The notes below the pieces were generated by a model that worked only from the letters and a program-made list of their open reading frames with translations, ran no database searches and was not told the DNA's origin. 64,000 bases of DNA from Cyclobacteriaceae bacterium. GTDB taxonomy: Bacteria > Bacteroidota > Bacteroidia > Cytophagales > Cyclobacteriaceae. Each line of letters starts with the position of its first letter. The first letter of the stretch is position 1. The stretch is taken from assembly GCA_016787645.1 (NCBI GenBank), contig JAEUUF010000022.1:248001-312000 (forward strand), given 5' to 3'. The position numbers and the translations under genes were made by a program. Positions 53,372-64,000 of this stretch are shown in pieces.

Positions 53372-54460
53372 ATGAGATACGTTTTGCTTTTATTCGTTAT
53401 TGTCCTATTTGCCTCGTGCGGCGGGGATAAGAAAAACATGGCATTGGCCAAAGGTGTGCCGGGTGATCTCTATGTAGTAATGGACTCTGCTCAGCGCAAA
53501 GGTGTAATCGGTGATATCCTTGACTCGCTGCTTGCAGCTGAAATGCCTGGTCTTCCCCGGGAGGAATCCATCTTCCGCATTCATTGGATCGATGCGCGAA
53601 AACTCAATTATGTGCTGAAAGAGCGTCGGAACCTGATCTACGTGATGACCCTCGATTCCCAGACCCCGGGAACAGCGGTCATTCGGAAGATGTTCACCCC
53701 CGAATCGATCACGCAAATACAAAACAACGAGAAGCAATTCATGACTACCCTAAGCGATGTCGCCGCCCGAACGCAGGAAGTGGCATTCTTGTTCGGCAAG
53801 AGTGAATCGGTTCTCGCTGCCAATCTCCGTCAACAAGGCGGTCAACTGGTCACGCACTTTAATCTCCGGGAACGGGAGCGACTCACCCATGCTCTTTTTA
53901 AAGCGGGCCAGATGAAAGGAATCACTGACCTGCTCATTAAGAACTTTTCCTGTGCCCTGAAAATCCCTTTTGGCTACAAACTCGTCGAGCAGTCCGATGA
54001 TTTTCTTTGGATTCGTCAGATGAACCCGAAAGACGACAAAGACATTTTCATTTCCCGTAAGCCCTATACTTCACAGGCTGACTTCAGCCTGGAAAACCTC
54101 ATTGCCTATCGGGACAAGGTTTGCCGCAAGCATCTGTTTGCCGATCCGGACGATTCTGAATCCTACCTGATGACCGAACGGACCGTACCGTACATACCCG
54201 TTACCGCCGACACTGTCAATTTCAATGGAAACTTTGCCATCCAATTGAGGGGACTGTTTCGTTCTCATACTCCGGGAGTCGGAGGACCCTTCGTAGGATA
54301 TGCGCTGGCTGACGAGGCTACACAACAATTTTACTACATCGAGGGGTTCACCATCAGCCCCGGACGTGAGCAGCGGGAGATCATCCGTGAGTTGGAGACC
54401 GTACTCTACACGTTTCAGACTAGTCAGCAACTCCCTGCCCAAGGACCGTCCAAACCCTAG
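53372..54460 (+). CDS. DUF4837 family lipoprotein
   Basis: This 362-aa protein has a lipoprotein signal with FASC (C16) and a body of DUF4837 type: GDLYVVMDSAQRKGVIGDILDSLLAAEMPGLPREES-type start, FRIHWIDARKLNYVLKERRN, IPFGYKLVEQSDDFLWIRQMN and GYALADEATQQFYYIEGFTISPG-type end. The family is confined to Bacteroidota and has no known function. ATG 53372 is preferred to GTG 53336, because the lipobox then lies at the usual distance. Confidence 0.85.
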   Translation: MRYVLLLFVIVLFASCGGDKKNMALAKGVPGDLYVVMDSAQRKGVIGDILDSLLAAEMPGLPREESIFRIHWIDARKLNYVLKERRNLIYVMTLDSQTPGTAVIRKMFTPESITQIQNNEKQFMTTLSDVAARTQEVAFLFGKSESVLAANLRQQGGQLVTHFNLRERERLTHALFKAGQMKGITDLLIKNFSCALKIPFGYKLVEQSDDFLWIRQMNPKDDKDIFISRKPYTSQADFSLENLIAYRDKVCRKHLFADPDDSESYLMTERTVPYIPVTADTVNFNGNFAIQLRGLFRSHTPGVGGPFVGYALADEATQQFYYIEGFTISPGREQREIIRELETVLYTFQTSQQLPAQGPSKP

Positions 54461-54566
54461 GTACTTCCTTTCTGCCGGTTTTGTAATCCTGGTCCCCATG
54501 GGGCCAAATGGGCCACTTTGTTTGGGATGAATCACTAACTTAGCTCGCCTTTTTAACCCAGGAATC

Positions 54567-56861
54567 ATGTCTATCAAGATTCGAAAACAAGACGCCCTGA
54601 ACTACCATATGAACGGGCGGCCCGGCAAGATTGAAGTGGTGCCCACCAAGGTGCTCTCCTCGCAATTGGACCTGGCACTCGCCTATTCACCGGGTGTGGC
54701 CGAACCGTGCAAGGAAATTGCCATCAACAAGGATGATGTTTACAAGTATACGGCCAAAGGAAATCTGGTCGCTGTAATCAGCAATGGTACCGCCGTTCTT
54801 GGCCTTGGCAATATCGGTCCTGAGGCCGCCAAGCCCGTCATGGAAGGCAAGGCGGTCCTCTTTAAGAAATATGCCGGCATTGACAGTTTCGACATTGAAA
54901 TCGCGGCCACCGATCCCGATGAAGTCATCAAGATCGTGAAGGCCCTCGAACCCACTTTCGGTGGCGTAAACCTGGAAGACATCAAGGCTCCTGAGTGTTT
55001 CAAGATCGAGCAGGTGCTTCGGGAGCAGATGAAAATACCGATCATGCACGACGACCAGCACGGCACGGCCATTATCTCCAGCGCCGCGCTTTTGAATGCC
55101 CTCGAAATTGTCGGTAAAAAAATCAGCGAGGTCGTGATGGTCATCAATGGTGCCGGAGCAGCGGCCATTTCCTGCGCCCGGCTCTATGTAGCGGTTGGGC
55201 TCCGTCGCGAGAATATTATCATGTGCGACAGCAAGGGAGTCATCATGGCCGATCGAAAAGATCTCGATGCCATCAAGGCGGAATTCGCCACCAAACGTAA
55301 AGTCGGTTCACTCCAGGAGGCCATCCGCGGCGCCGATGTTTTTGTAGGTCTATCCAAGGCCAACGTGCTCACCCCCGACGATGTGCTGGCCATGGCCAAA
55401 AATCCGATCGTATTTGCCCTCGCTAACCCGGATCCTGAAATTGCCTATGACCTGGCCCGAAAGACAAGACCCGACCTGATCATGGCCACTGGACGATCCG
55501 ATCATCCGAACCAGGTGAACAATGTACTTGGGTTCCCTTACATTTTCCGCGGAGCATTGGATGTACGGGCCACCGGCATCAACGAAGCCATGAAACTTGC
55601 TGCCGTTTACGCGCTCGCCACCTTGGCCAAAGAGCCTGTCCCGGACAGTGTCATGCTGGCATACAATAACGAGAAAATCGAATTTGGCAGGGATTACCTG
55701 ATTCCCAAGCCGATGGACACACGACTCATTACCACGATTGCTCCCGCGGTGGCAAAAGCAGCGATGGACTCTGGTATCGCTACACGTCCCATTGCCGATT
55801 GGGCTGACTACCACCGGGAATTGCAAAAGCGGATCGGCATTGATCAAAAATTGATCAATAACCTAATCGACCGGGCGAAGAGTGCACCAAAACGTGTCGT
55901 CTTCGCGGAAGCAGAGAATCCAAAGATTCTTAAGGCCGCACAGATTGTCCAGGACGAAGGCATTGCCTTCCCCATTCTCCTGGGCAACCGATCCATCATT
56001 GAAACCATCATCGCTGAACATAAACTCGAACTGGATGGCTGCACCATCATCGATCCGCGCGAAGAACGCGAACGCGATGAGCGATATGCCCAGGCCTATT
56101 ATGAAAAACGCCAGCGAAAAGGAGTTACCATGATTGACGCTCACCGTGCCATACGTGACCGCAACGTATTCGGCGCGATGATGGTCGACTGTGGAGAAGC
56201 AGATGCCTTCATTTCAGGACTTACCCGCGACTATTCCAAAACCATTCTTCCGTCGCTGCAAATTATCGGCATGCGGCCCGGCGTGAAACGAGTAGCCGGC
56301 ATGTATATCATCCTGCACAAGACCGGCACGTATTTCTTCGCCGACTGCACGGTGAATGTAAATCCAACCGCCGAAGAACTCGTTGATATTATTGGAGTGA
56401 CTGCACGTGGTGCCAGGTTCTTCGAAGCAGAGCCGAGGGTTGCCGTCCTCTCCTATTCAAATTTTGGATCCAGCAAGGGCGAGGTTCCGGAAAAGACAAG
56501 AGAAGCCGTTCGCCTTGCGAAAGTAAAGTATCCCCACCTGGTCATCGACGGTGAGATTCAAGCCAATGTCGCACTGAACACCGAATTGCAGCGGGAGATG
56601 TATCCCTTTAGTGCGTTGTCCAAAGAAGGCGCGAACACGCTGGTTTTTCCCAATCTGTCATCGGCAAACATTGCGTACAAGCTGCTGATGGAAATCGGCG
56701 GTGCAGAGACGATCGGACCCGTGCTGTTGGGCATGCGCAAACCCGTGCATATCCTCCAGCTGGGTAGTTCCATCCGTGAGATTGTCAACATGACGGCCAT
56801 CGCGGTGGTCGATGCACAAGTGCAGGAAGAGATCGCGTTGGCTGCGGAGGTGAAATCCTGA
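54567..56861 (+). CDS. maeB: NADP-dependent malic enzyme with phosphotransacetylase-like C-terminal domain
   Basis: This 764-aa enzyme oxidatively decarboxylates malate to pyruvate with NADP. The N-terminal malic domain (about residues 15-150; [58 protein letters not shown]) is followed by the NAD(P)-binding fold ([15 protein letters not shown]). The C-terminal ~330 residues resemble phosphate acetyltransferase ([30 protein letters not shown]); in MaeB this domain is regulatory. Followed by ruvA and sprA in the order typical for Bacteroidota. Confidence 0.94.
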   Translation: MSIKIRKQDALNYHMNGRPGKIEVVPTKVLSSQLDLALAYSPGVAEPCKEIAINKDDVYKYTAKGNLVAVISNGTAVLGLGNIGPEAAKPVMEGKAVLFKKYAGIDSFDIEIAATDPDEVIKIVKALEPTFGGVNLEDIKAPECFKIEQVLREQMKIPIMHDDQHGTAIISSAALLNALEIVGKKISEVVMVINGAGAAAISCARLYVAVGLRRENIIMCDSKGVIMADRKDLDAIKAEFATKRKVGSLQEAIRGADVFVGLSKANVLTPDDVLAMAKNPIVFALANPDPEIAYDLARKTRPDLIMATGRSDHPNQVNNVLGFPYIFRGALDVRATGINEAMKLAAVYALATLAKEPVPDSVMLAYNNEKIEFGRDYLIPKPMDTRLITTIAPAVAKAAMDSGIATRPIADWADYHRELQKRIGIDQKLINNLIDRAKSAPKRVVFAEAENPKILKAAQIVQDEGIAFPILLGNRSIIETIIAEHKLELDGCTIIDPREERERDERYAQAYYEKRQRKGVTMIDAHRAIRDRNVFGAMMVDCGEADAFISGLTRDYSKTILPSLQIIGMRPGVKRVAGMYIILHKTGTYFFADCTVNVNPTAEELVDIIGVTARGARFFEAEPRVAVLSYSNFGSSKGEVPEKTREAVRLAKVKYPHLVIDGEIQANVALNTELQREMYPFSALSKEGANTLVFPNLSSANIAYKLLMEIGGAETIGPVLLGMRKPVHILQLGSSIREIVNMTAIAVVDAQVQEEIALAAEVKS

Positions 56862-56883
56862 CCCTGGTCCATTCGGAAGTGCT

Positions 56884-57474
56884 ATGATCGCCTACCTCCG
56901 TGGAAAACTGGTACACAAGGAACCCACCCATGTCGTGATCGATGTGGGCGGGGTTGGCTACCAGGCTTCCATTTCACTAAACACCTTCTCCGAAATTAAG
57001 GACCAGGAGAACATCCTGCTGGCCACTTACCTGCATGTCCGGGAGGATGCTCACCTGTTGTATGGATTTTCTTCAGAGGCTGAAAAAGCTTTGTTCCTGA
57101 ACCTGATCTCTGTCAACGGGGTGGGACCCAATACGGCCATGGTCATGTTGTCGTCCCTGCCACCCGCCGAGCTGAAAGCCGCCATCCTGCGGGAGGACGC
57201 CGCCACCCTGCAGGCGGTAAAGGGAATTGGGGGAAAAACAGCCCAGCGGCTCATCCTGGAACTACGCGACAAGCTTCGCAAGGCTTCCCCTGACGGCGGG
57301 GCAACTTTATCCGGGGCACAGGGCAATACGTTGCGCCAGGAGGCGTTAACTGCATTGGTTACTCTGGGCATTTCCCGGTCCTCGGCTGAAGCCAGCATTG
57401 ATGGCATTCTTCGCAAGTCGGGAAATACCATTAGTTTAGAAGACCTGGTAAAACAGGCGCTAAAAAACGCTTAG
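56884..57474 (+). CDS. ruvA: Holliday junction DNA helicase subunit RuvA
   Basis: This 196-aa protein binds Holliday junctions and loads RuvB. It has an N-terminal OB fold (MIAYLRGKLVHKEPTHVVID), the HhH-containing middle (FLNLISVNGVGPNTAMVML, LQAVKGIGGKTAQRLILEL) and the C-terminal RuvB-contacting domain (EALTALVTLGISRSSAEASI). Length standard. The gap to sprA is only 8 bp, so the two are in one transcript. Confidence 0.95.
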   Translation: MIAYLRGKLVHKEPTHVVIDVGGVGYQASISLNTFSEIKDQENILLATYLHVREDAHLLYGFSSEAEKALFLNLISVNGVGPNTAMVMLSSLPPAELKAAILREDAATLQAVKGIGGKTAQRLILELRDKLRKASPDGGATLSGAQGNTLRQEALTALVTLGISRSSAEASIDGILRKSGNTISLEDLVKQALKNA

Positions 57475-57482
57475 AGGACGTC

Positions 57483-60400
57483 TTGAATTACCTAGCCTGG
57501 ACAACGCGGTTCACCCATGGACTTGGGACGACATTGGTGTTGTTCCTTGTCTCTTCTGTTGCGTTTGCGCAAGTCAGGCCGCAAGACACTACCCGGATAG
57601 ACTCCGTTTACCGACCACGTTATCAACCTAACTGGCGGCCGGTCGACCGCTTTGGCGATCCCTTCTCCAACTACACGCCCCGGTCGCCCCTCTTCCTCAA
57701 AGACCCCAAGAACCTTACCATCGAAGTTGAGCCGGACACCGGGAGGACCTTCAATATCTATGAGCGCTTTGGCCCGGTAAACTTTCGCTCGCCGTCGTTT
57801 ATGACCTTTGATGAGGTCAACCGGTACCATGATCAAAGCATCCTCAAGGAGTATTGGAAGGGCCGAAGCCAGGCGCTCGACGGAGAAAGTGCCGTAAGCA
57901 GTCGCAACCTATTGCCCAAGCTGTATACCAGTCCCTTCTTCGACCGCATCTTCGGGGGCAGCTACGTCGAACTTATCCCACGAGGCTTTGTGACGCTTGA
58001 CTTCGGCGGTCAGTGGCAGAACATTCAAAACCCGGCGATTCCAATCCGCCAGCAAACCAACGGTGGATTTGAATTCGACCAGCAGATCAACCTGGCGGTG
58101 ACTGGAAAGGTTGGGGAGAAACTCAAGATCACCACCAACTTTGACAACAACAACTCGTTCGATTTTCAGAACCAAATGAAAATTGAATACACGGGCTTCA
58201 AGGAAGACATCCTGAAGAAACTGGAAATTGGTAACGTCAGCCTCCCACTCAACAACAGCCTCATCACGGGTGCACAGAACCTGTTTGGGATCAAGGGACA
58301 GTTTCAGTTCGGTAAACTCTTTGCCACCGCGATCGCTACTACGCAACGTGGAAAACAGTCCACCATCAGCATCAACGGAAGCACCGACGGCGCTGCCCAG
58401 GGCAGGCCTTTTGAAATCGTCGGCTCCAATTACGACGATAACCGTCACTTTTTTCTTGCACAGTTCTTTCGCGACAACTTTGAGCGCTGGCTGGGGACAC
58501 TCCCTCAAATCACTTCCGGGGTAAACATCACGCGGATTGAAGTCTATCTGCTCAACCGTCAAAATGATACGCAAACGCTGCGCGATGTGGTCGGACTGAT
58601 GGACCTTGGCGAATCCGATAAAGCCTATCGGAAAAGCTACTATAATACCGTAGTTCCTGACGGCTCCGCGGCAGACAACAACAACAACAACCTGTATTCG
58701 CTGGTAAGCCAGCTTCCCCTGGCATCCGATGGCATCGATCAGCAGCTTCAAAACCTGTTTGGCGGGGAGGCCGCGGGGAAGCCTTTCCTCAGTGGAACGG
58801 ACTATGAAAAAATCACCAGCGCACGCAAGCTTGCGGCCACTGAATTTACCTACCACCGTGAACTTGGTTACATCACGCTTCAGCGAAAGCTGCAAAACGA
58901 TGAAGCGCTGGCCGTAGCCTTCGAATACACTTACAATGGAAGGAAATACAAGGTCGGTGAACTCTCAGAAGACTACTCCAACAAGGACGCCAAGGAGGTT
59001 GTCTTCCTGAAAATGCTTCGGCCACGCAAGATTTCTGTCAAGGACAACGCGGGGATCATTCTGCCCACCTGGCACCTGATGATGAAGAACATCTACAACC
59101 TCAACGTGACCCAGTTGCAGCGCGACGGGTTCCAGCTTCGTATCATCTATCGCGATGACCGCACCGGCATTGATAACCCGCAACTGCAAGATGGGGATAT
59201 CGCCCGGACTAAACAGCTTATTGAAGTATTTGGACTTGATCGACTTAATCCCTATAACGATCCGCAGCCCGACGGCAACTTCGACTATGTCGAACGAATC
59301 ACTATCAACCCGGAAACCGGGATGATTATCTTTCCCTACCTGGAACCCTTCGACAAAGCCCTTCGAAAACTGTTCGCCCTGGAGCCCAATGCTAACACGC
59401 AGCAATTGCTCCTTCAAAAATACCTGTATGACACCCTGTACCGGACGACGAAAGCAGAAGCTGAGCTCATGGCCACCAAGAATAAGTTTTACATCGTGGG
59501 CTCGTTCAAAGCCGGCGCTGGAAAAGAAATCATCATACAAGGGTTCAACATTTCTCCCGGGTCAGTGAAAGTCTACGCGGGTGGAACTCCACTACGTGAA
59601 CAAGTAGACTACACGGTGGACTACACATTCGGTAAGGTCACCTTACTCAACGAGGGTATCTTAAGTTCAGGAAAAACGATCAATATCACGTATGAACAAC
59701 AGGACCCTTTTGCCTTTCAAACCCGGTCGCTGCTGGGCACGCGGCTTGACTACAAGCTGAATAATGACGTCAACCTGGGAGGCACCCTGCTTTACTACAA
59801 TGAACGGCCGCTGATCACGCGAAACCTGATCGGCAGTGAGCCTGCCCAAAACTATCAATACGGCCTGGATGTAAACCTGCGAAAGAACTCACGGTTGCTG
59901 ACCAAAGTGATTGATGCGCTCCCCTTCCTGGAAACCAAGGAACAATCCAATGTCACCCTCAATGCGGAATTTGCTCAGCTCCTCCCCGGAACCTCCAACA
60001 TTGTGGAGGGCGATGGCACCTCCTTTATCGACGATTTTGAGAATACCGCAACACCTTACAGCCTGTTGAATCCTGTTGGATGGAAATTGGCCCACACCCC
60101 AGCGGATATTCGATTTGACAAATCTCTTTCCGTCGGAGCCAAAGACGACGTTGGTGCTGGCTATAAGCGCGCCCTGTTGGCCTGGTACCAGATCGACAAT
60201 CTCTTTTATCGCCAAAGTAGCCCGTATAAGCCCGACAACATATCCTCCAAAGACCTCGAGAATCACTACGTGCGCCCAATCCTCCCCCAGGAAATCTTTC
60301 CTTACAAGGACCCCTACGTCGGAAACTTCTATGAGCAAATTCTCGACCTGGCCTACTATCCTTCCGAGCGGGGCCCTTACAACTACAATCCAGACCTCAA

Positions 60401-63400
60401 TCCGAACGGTACCTTGAAGGATCCGGCGAGCAACTGGGCTGGTATTACTACGGCAATCAGGACGGAAGTGGACTTCGACAAATCCAATGTTGAGTATGTC
60501 GAGTTCTGGCTGATGGATCCCTTCATCAACAACGAAAAGGGGCTTATCAATGACGGGGTTAATGAACCCAAATCGAACACGACGGGAGGCAAGCTCATTT
60601 TCCACCTGGGAAGTATTTCAGAAGACCTGATGCGCGACGGAAGGCATGCGTTTGAAAACGGATTGCCTACTGACGGCAACTTCAGCGCCGGGGGAGTCAC
60701 GCTTAACAATTGGGGAGCGGTAACGACGCAGCAGTACCTGAATAATGCATTTAATGTCGATCCAGTAGCAAGATCAAATCAAGACGTTGGATTAGACGGC
60801 GTGAATAACCCAAAAGAAGAACAGACTTTCCAAAGCTTCATCAACCTGGTCAACGGATCTGCCAAGCCGGTTGTGCTCGAGGATCCTTCGGCCGACGACT
60901 TCCACTATTTCCTCGGGTCGGACCTGGACGCACGCAACGCCAAAATTCTGGAGCGCTATAAGAAGATCAACGGTCATGAGAATAACTCCCCTATCCTCAG
61001 TGGAAACCAGCCCTTTGCCCAGTCCGGCTCCAATATCCCCGAAAACGAGGACCTCAACCAGGACAACACATTAAGCGAACTGGAAGAATACTACATCTTC
61101 AACATGGACCTCAAGCCGGGACAGATTGATGTCGGCCAGAAATACATTGTTGACAAAATAACCCCCGAAGGATACTCCGATGTAACCTGGTACCTCGTGC
61201 GTATACCGATCAGGCAGTTTGAAGACAAATTCGGTGCCATCAATGGCTTCAAGTCCATCCGGTATGCCCGCATGATTCTCACTGGCTTCAAAGAACCAGT
61301 GGTGCTGCGCTTTTCGAACTTCCGCGCCGTGGGTAACCGGTGGCGCCGGTACACCGCGAAGCTCGCTCAGTCGCAATTCAGTGAAGAACTCGAACCCAAC
61401 CTGGACAACTTTTCGGTTTCAGTGGTTAACGTAGAAGAAAATGGCAAGGGAAATGCCGAGAAGCCTGCCTACGTTCCACCCCTGGCCCGTGACCGGGACA
61501 TCACTTCCACGATTCAGCGTCGCCTCAACGAGCAGGCCGTCCAGATGTGTGTGACCAATCTTGAGGATGGTGATGCCCGCGCTATTTACAAGAATGTAAG
61601 TTTCGATTTTTTCAACTACGGACGGATCAAGATGTTTATCTCGGCCCACGGTCAGAACCTGCAGGATAACCAACTCACCGCCTTTCTCCGGATGGGGACG
61701 GATTTCGACCAGAACTATTATGAAATCCAGTTGCCCTTGAAGATTACCCCAAATGGAAATACCCCCGATCCCAGTATCGTATGGCCTGAAGCAAATCAAA
61801 TTGATCTTGATCTCAACGAACTCTATGCCTTGAAAGCGGCCCGCGACCGTGAACAATATCCGTTGGGTCAATTGTACCCGCTGGCTGCACCCAAGCAAGT
61901 CGGCAAACACGGCATCCGGATTTTTGGTCGTCCTGACTTGAGCCAGGTAAAACTGCTCATGATCGGAATCATCAACCCTCGCGATGACAAGAAGCCATTG
62001 TCCGTCTGCATGTGGGCCAACGAGATGCGCCTTACCGACTTTGACCGAACTGCCGGCTGGGCCGTCAATGGCGTGTTGAACGCCAAACTGGCTGACCTGG
62101 GCAACCTGTCTACCTCCATCCGGCATACGACGTACGGATTTGGAGGGGTACAGTCCAAGATCTCCGAACGCGCCCGCGGAACAACCACCGCCTTTGATAT
62201 CTCGGCAACCATCATGATCGACAAATTGCTTCCCCGGAACACGGGGTTAAAGATTCCCATGTTCATCAGTTACGAAAAGACTACCATCAACCCGAATTTT
62301 GACCCAGCCAACCCGGACATGCGGATCTCCGCCATGGAAAAATCGTTCACGACCGACCAGGAACGAACCGATTATCTGGCCAAAATCCAGGATAATGCCA
62401 TCCGACGAAGTCTGAACTTTACCAACGTCCGGAAAACAAAAGTGAAGCCGGACGCGAAAAGCTATCTCTACGACATCGAGAACTTCTCCTTCACGTATGC
62501 GTACAGCGAGGCGACCCGAACCAATTTCAACCTGATTGAAAATACGCAGCGGAATATCAAGGGAGCTGTTGCGTGGCAATATAACAGCACCTTCAAGGGG
62601 TTTGAGCCTTTTGCCAAGTTGGGCTGGAAATCAAAATGGCTGGCGCTAATCACTGATTTTAATTTCAATCCCATGCCGGCAACAATTTCCTTGAGGGGAG
62701 AACTTGATCGCTCCTTCAGCAAAATTGTCTACCGGAATTCCGTAGCAAACGCCAGCAGTACGCCACCGAACATCCAGAAGTACTTCTTATTTAACCGCTT
62801 CTACAACCTGCACTGGAATCTCTCGAAGTCACTAACGTTGGATTATAGTGCCCGCGTGAACGCCATCATTGACGAACCCGATGTAGATCCGGCCGGCGGG
62901 TACTCCCAAAAACTGGGACGTTACATAACCGCCAGCGAATACCAGGATTCTGTTAATACCAACCTCAAAAAGTTTGGACGCAAAAAGAACTTCGAGCAAA
63001 CGATGACGCTGAACTACACCGTTCCTTTCGACAAAATTCCCGCAACGGATTGGGTAGGGTTGGAATACCGCTACAACGTTGGCTACTTCTGGAGGGCTGG
63101 CCCTGTGGAAACCACCGATTCCCTGAAGCTAGGAAACATCATCCAGAATAGCAGGGACCAGGCATTTAATGGTCGGCTGGACCTGATCAAACTTTACAAC
63201 AAAGTGGGCTACCTGAAGAAGATCAATACGCCGAAGCGACCTTTGACACCTGCTGAAAAAGCGCGGGCTAAAATCGATACGGTGAAGCAGCCACCGAATT
63301 ATGCCGTCGTAAATGCGTTTCTCCGGCTGCTTATGTCGATGCGGAATATCACCGGCACCTACAGCATCAACCAGGGTACCATCCTTACCGGATTCACCGG

Positions 63401-64000
63401 AACTCCGGATGTCCTTGGGCAAGACAACACGTTGGATGCGCCGGGCTGGGGATTTATCCTCGGCAGCCAGGATCCCAATATTCGCTTCCGCGCCGCTGAA
63501 AATGGCTGGCTCACCAAAGCTTCCAACCTCACCTCACCTTTCGTTCAGAATGACACCAGGGATCTCGGGCTGCGCACTGCCCTGGAACTCACGACAGACT
63601 TCAAAATACAACTGGACGTCAAGAAGAGCACAACCTCCTCGTTCCAAGAAATCTTCCGGTTCGATCCAACCATCGATGACTATACAGAATTGAGCCCCAG
63701 CCGGACAGGCAGTTACCGCATCTCCACCATTGCCATTGGAACTACTTTTGAAAACAACGAAAGTCTTTCCTCAACCGTATTCAAACAATTTGAAAAGAAC
63801 ATCAACACCATCCAACAACGTTTCATCGACATCACGGGCAACGGGTATGAAAAGAAATCACAGGATGTCCTGATCCCCGCTTTCATTGCCGCCTACACCG
63901 GAAAAGACGCCAACAAGGTAGGCCTAAGCCCCTTTCCATCAACACCTCTTCCCAACTGGCGCCTCGACTATACCGGCTTGACCAAAGTGGGCTTCCTGGG
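57483..64000 (+). CDS. sprA: SprA, giant outer-membrane translocon of the type IX secretion system (3' truncated)
   Basis: The frame is open from TTG 57483 to the window end, about 2172 codons, with the remaining few hundred residues outside. The start gives a signal peptide with LVLFLVSSVAFAQ. Family marks: NWRPVDRFGDPFSNYTPRSP, FFGGSYVELIPRGFVTLDFG-like region, TNFDNNNSFDFQNQMKIEY, IIIQGFNISPGSVKVYAGG, GTSNIVEGDGTSFIDDFENT, RYNVGYFWRAGP, and NWRLDYTGLTKVGF at the edge. SprA forms the 36-strand barrel through which T9SS cargo crosses the outer membrane and is needed for gliding. AGAGGA lies 4 bp before TTG. It follows ruvA by 8 bp. Confidence 0.93.
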   Translation, partial: MNYLAWTTRFTHGLGTTLVLFLVSSVAFAQVRPQDTTRIDSVYRPRYQPNWRPVDRFGDPFSNYTPRSPLFLKDPKNLTIEVEPDTGRTFNIYERFGPVNFRSPSFMTFDEVNRYHDQSILKEYWKGRSQALDGESAVSSRNLLPKLYTSPFFDRIFGGSYVELIPRGFVTLDFGGQWQNIQNPAIPIRQQTNGGFEFDQQINLAVTGKVGEKLKITTNFDNNNSFDFQNQMKIEYTGFKEDILKKLEIGNVSLPLNNSLITGAQNLFGIKGQFQFGKLFATAIATTQRGKQSTISINGSTDGAAQGRPFEIVGSNYDDNRHFFLAQFFRDNFERWLGTLPQITSGVNITRIEVYLLNRQNDTQTLRDVVGLMDLGESDKAYRKSYYNTVVPDGSAADNNNNNLYSLVSQLPLASDGIDQQLQNLFGGEAAGKPFLSGTDYEKITSARKLAATEFTYHRELGYITLQRKLQNDEALAVAFEYTYNGRKYKVGELSEDYSNKDAKEVVFLKMLRPRKISVKDNAGIILPTWHLMMKNIYNLNVTQLQRDGFQLRIIYRDDRTGIDNPQLQDGDIARTKQLIEVFGLDRLNPYNDPQPDGNFDYVERITINPETGMIIFPYLEPFDKALRKLFALEPNANTQQLLLQKYLYDTLYRTTKAEAELMATKNKFYIVGSFKAGAGKEIIIQGFNISPGSVKVYAGGTPLREQVDYTVDYTFGKVTLLNEGILSSGKTINITYEQQDPFAFQTRSLLGTRLDYKLNNDVNLGGTLLYYNERPLITRNLIGSEPAQNYQYGLDVNLRKNSRLLTKVIDALPFLETKEQSNVTLNAEFAQLLPGTSNIVEGDGTSFIDDFENTATPYSLLNPVGWKLAHTPADIRFDKSLSVGAKDDVGAGYKRALLAWYQIDNLFYRQSSPYKPDNISSKDLENHYVRPILPQEIFPYKDPYVGNFYEQILDLAYYPSERGPYNYNPDLNPNGTLKDPASNWAGITTAIRTEVDFDKSNVEYVEFWLMDPFINNEKGLINDGVNEPKSNTTGGKLIFHLGSISEDLMRDGRHAFENGLPTDGNFSAGGVTLNNWGAVTTQQYLNNAFNVDPVARSNQDVGLDGVNNPKEEQTFQSFINLVNGSAKPVVLEDPSADDFHYFLGSDLDARNAKILERYKKINGHENNSPILSGNQPFAQSGSNIPENEDLNQDNTLSELEEYYIFNMDLKPGQIDVGQKYIVDKITPEGYSDVTWYLVRIPIRQFEDKFGAINGFKSIRYARMILTGFKEPVVLRFSNFRAVGNRWRRYTAKLAQSQFSEELEPNLDNFSVSVVNVEENGKGNAEKPAYVPPLARDRDITSTIQRRLNEQAVQMCVTNLEDGDARAIYKNVSFDFFNYGRIKMFISAHGQNLQDNQLTAFLRMGTDFDQNYYEIQLPLKITPNGNTPDPSIVWPEANQIDLDLNELYALKAARDREQYPLGQLYPLAAPKQVGKHGIRIFGRPDLSQVKLLMIGIINPRDDKKPLSVCMWANEMRLTDFDRTAGWAVNGVLNAKLADLGNLSTSIRHTTYGFGGVQSKISERARGTTTAFDISATIMIDKLLPRNTGLKIPMFISYEKTTINPNFDPANPDMRISAMEKSFTTDQERTDYLAKIQDNAIRRSLNFTNVRKTKVKPDAKSYLYDIENFSFTYAYSEATRTNFNLIENTQRNIKGAVAWQYNSTFKGFEPFAKLGWKSKWLALITDFNFNPMPATISLRGELDRSFSKIVYRNSVANASSTPPNIQKYFLFNRFYNLHWNLSKSLTLDYSARVNAIIDEPDVDPAGGYSQKLGRYITASEYQDSVNTNLKKFGRKKNFEQTMTLNYTVPFDKIPATDWVGLEYRYNVGYFWRAGPVETTDSLKLGNIIQNSRDQAFNGRLDLIKLYNKVGYLKKINTPKRPLTPAEKARAKIDTVKQPPNYAVVNAFLRLLMSMRNITGTYSINQGTILTGFTGTPDVLGQDNTLDAPGWGFILGSQDPNIRFRAAENGWLTKASNLTSPFVQNDTRDLGLRTALELTTDFKIQLDVKKSTTSSFQEIFRFDPTIDDYTELSPSRTGSYRISTIAIGTTFENNESLSSTVFKQFEKNINTIQQRFIDITGNGYEKKSQDVLIPAFIAAYTGKDANKVGLSPFPSTPLPNWRLDYTGLTKVGFL

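Noticed and set aside
57909-58895. A 328-codon minus-strand open frame, and several shorter ones up to 63422
   Set aside because: All lie within the continuous plus-strand sprA frame, whose protein is clearly conserved.

Overview
The window is chromosomal DNA of a member of the Bacteroidota, most likely Cytophagales; the genus is not determinable from what I can see. The evidence is: genes resembling the gliding ABC transporter GldA/GldF/GldG, a very large SprA (type IX secretion/gliding) gene, several promoters of the Bacteroidota form TTTG-N19/20-TAnnTTTG, lineage-typical families (DUF4837, DUF4340, DUF4097-like secreted proteins), the atpD-atpC pair apart from the other ATP synthase genes, and the order malic enzyme - ruvA - sprA. 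Coding density is high, with short gaps and many ATGA-type overlaps. I found no rRNA, tRNA, CRISPR array or classical transposase gene.

Layout. 1-3437: the end of a HEAT-repeat gene, then four secreted beta-repeat proteins in an A-B-A-B pattern. 3463-5438: a divergent cluster of AlkA glycosylase against a 2-oxoglutarate/Fe(II) oxygenase and a solitary Ada-type zinc domain. 5511-6310: a compact AT-rich gene framed by integron attC-like hairpins. 6431-10329: small enzymes and an Ada-like HTH + O6-alkylguanine transferase gene lying among several families of intergenic repeats. 10330-15870: M42 peptidase, GH109-like oxidoreductase, hpt, a DUF559 nuclease embedded in C/G-rich palindromic repeats, then adk, a 48-aa membrane protein and obg. 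15938-24215: grpE, dnaJ, a secreted beta-repeat protein, a NatAB-type ABC exporter, a histidine kinase and atpD-atpC. 24268-33285, mostly minus strand: the GldAFG/DUF4340 operon, two small envelope genes, an RluA-family pseudouridine synthase, a class A beta-lactamase-like protein on the plus strand, prfC and a bestrophin-like protein. 33306-40380: a CotH-like secreted protein, dnaK, an aspartate kinase, nhaD and anmK. 40733-47650: an envelope cluster (outer-membrane barrel, TPR protein, LptC, CNNM/CorC protein, PpiD). 47703-54460: DUF493 protein, pterin dehydratase, RsmI, an Lnt-like membrane protein, an IMPase, an M16 peptidase and a DUF4837 lipoprotein. 54567-64000: malic enzyme, ruvA and sprA, which runs off the window.

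Themes. Envelope biogenesis and surface secretion dominate the second half. DNA alkylation repair is spread over 3.4-9.9 kb: AlkA, an Ada N-terminal-like domain and an Ada C-terminal half are present but in separate genes. The accessory-looking part (about 5.4-14.1 kb) is marked by repeats: a pair of 105-bp hairpins, a pair of roughly 200-bp composite repeats bracketing the Ada-like gene, telomere-like GGGGTTA tracts, and an array of CCCC/GGGG palindromes around the DUF559 nuclease gene. The best candidates for something undescribed are the DUF559/palindrome association, the single attC-framed gene, and the oxygenase + Ada-domain pair opposite AlkA.
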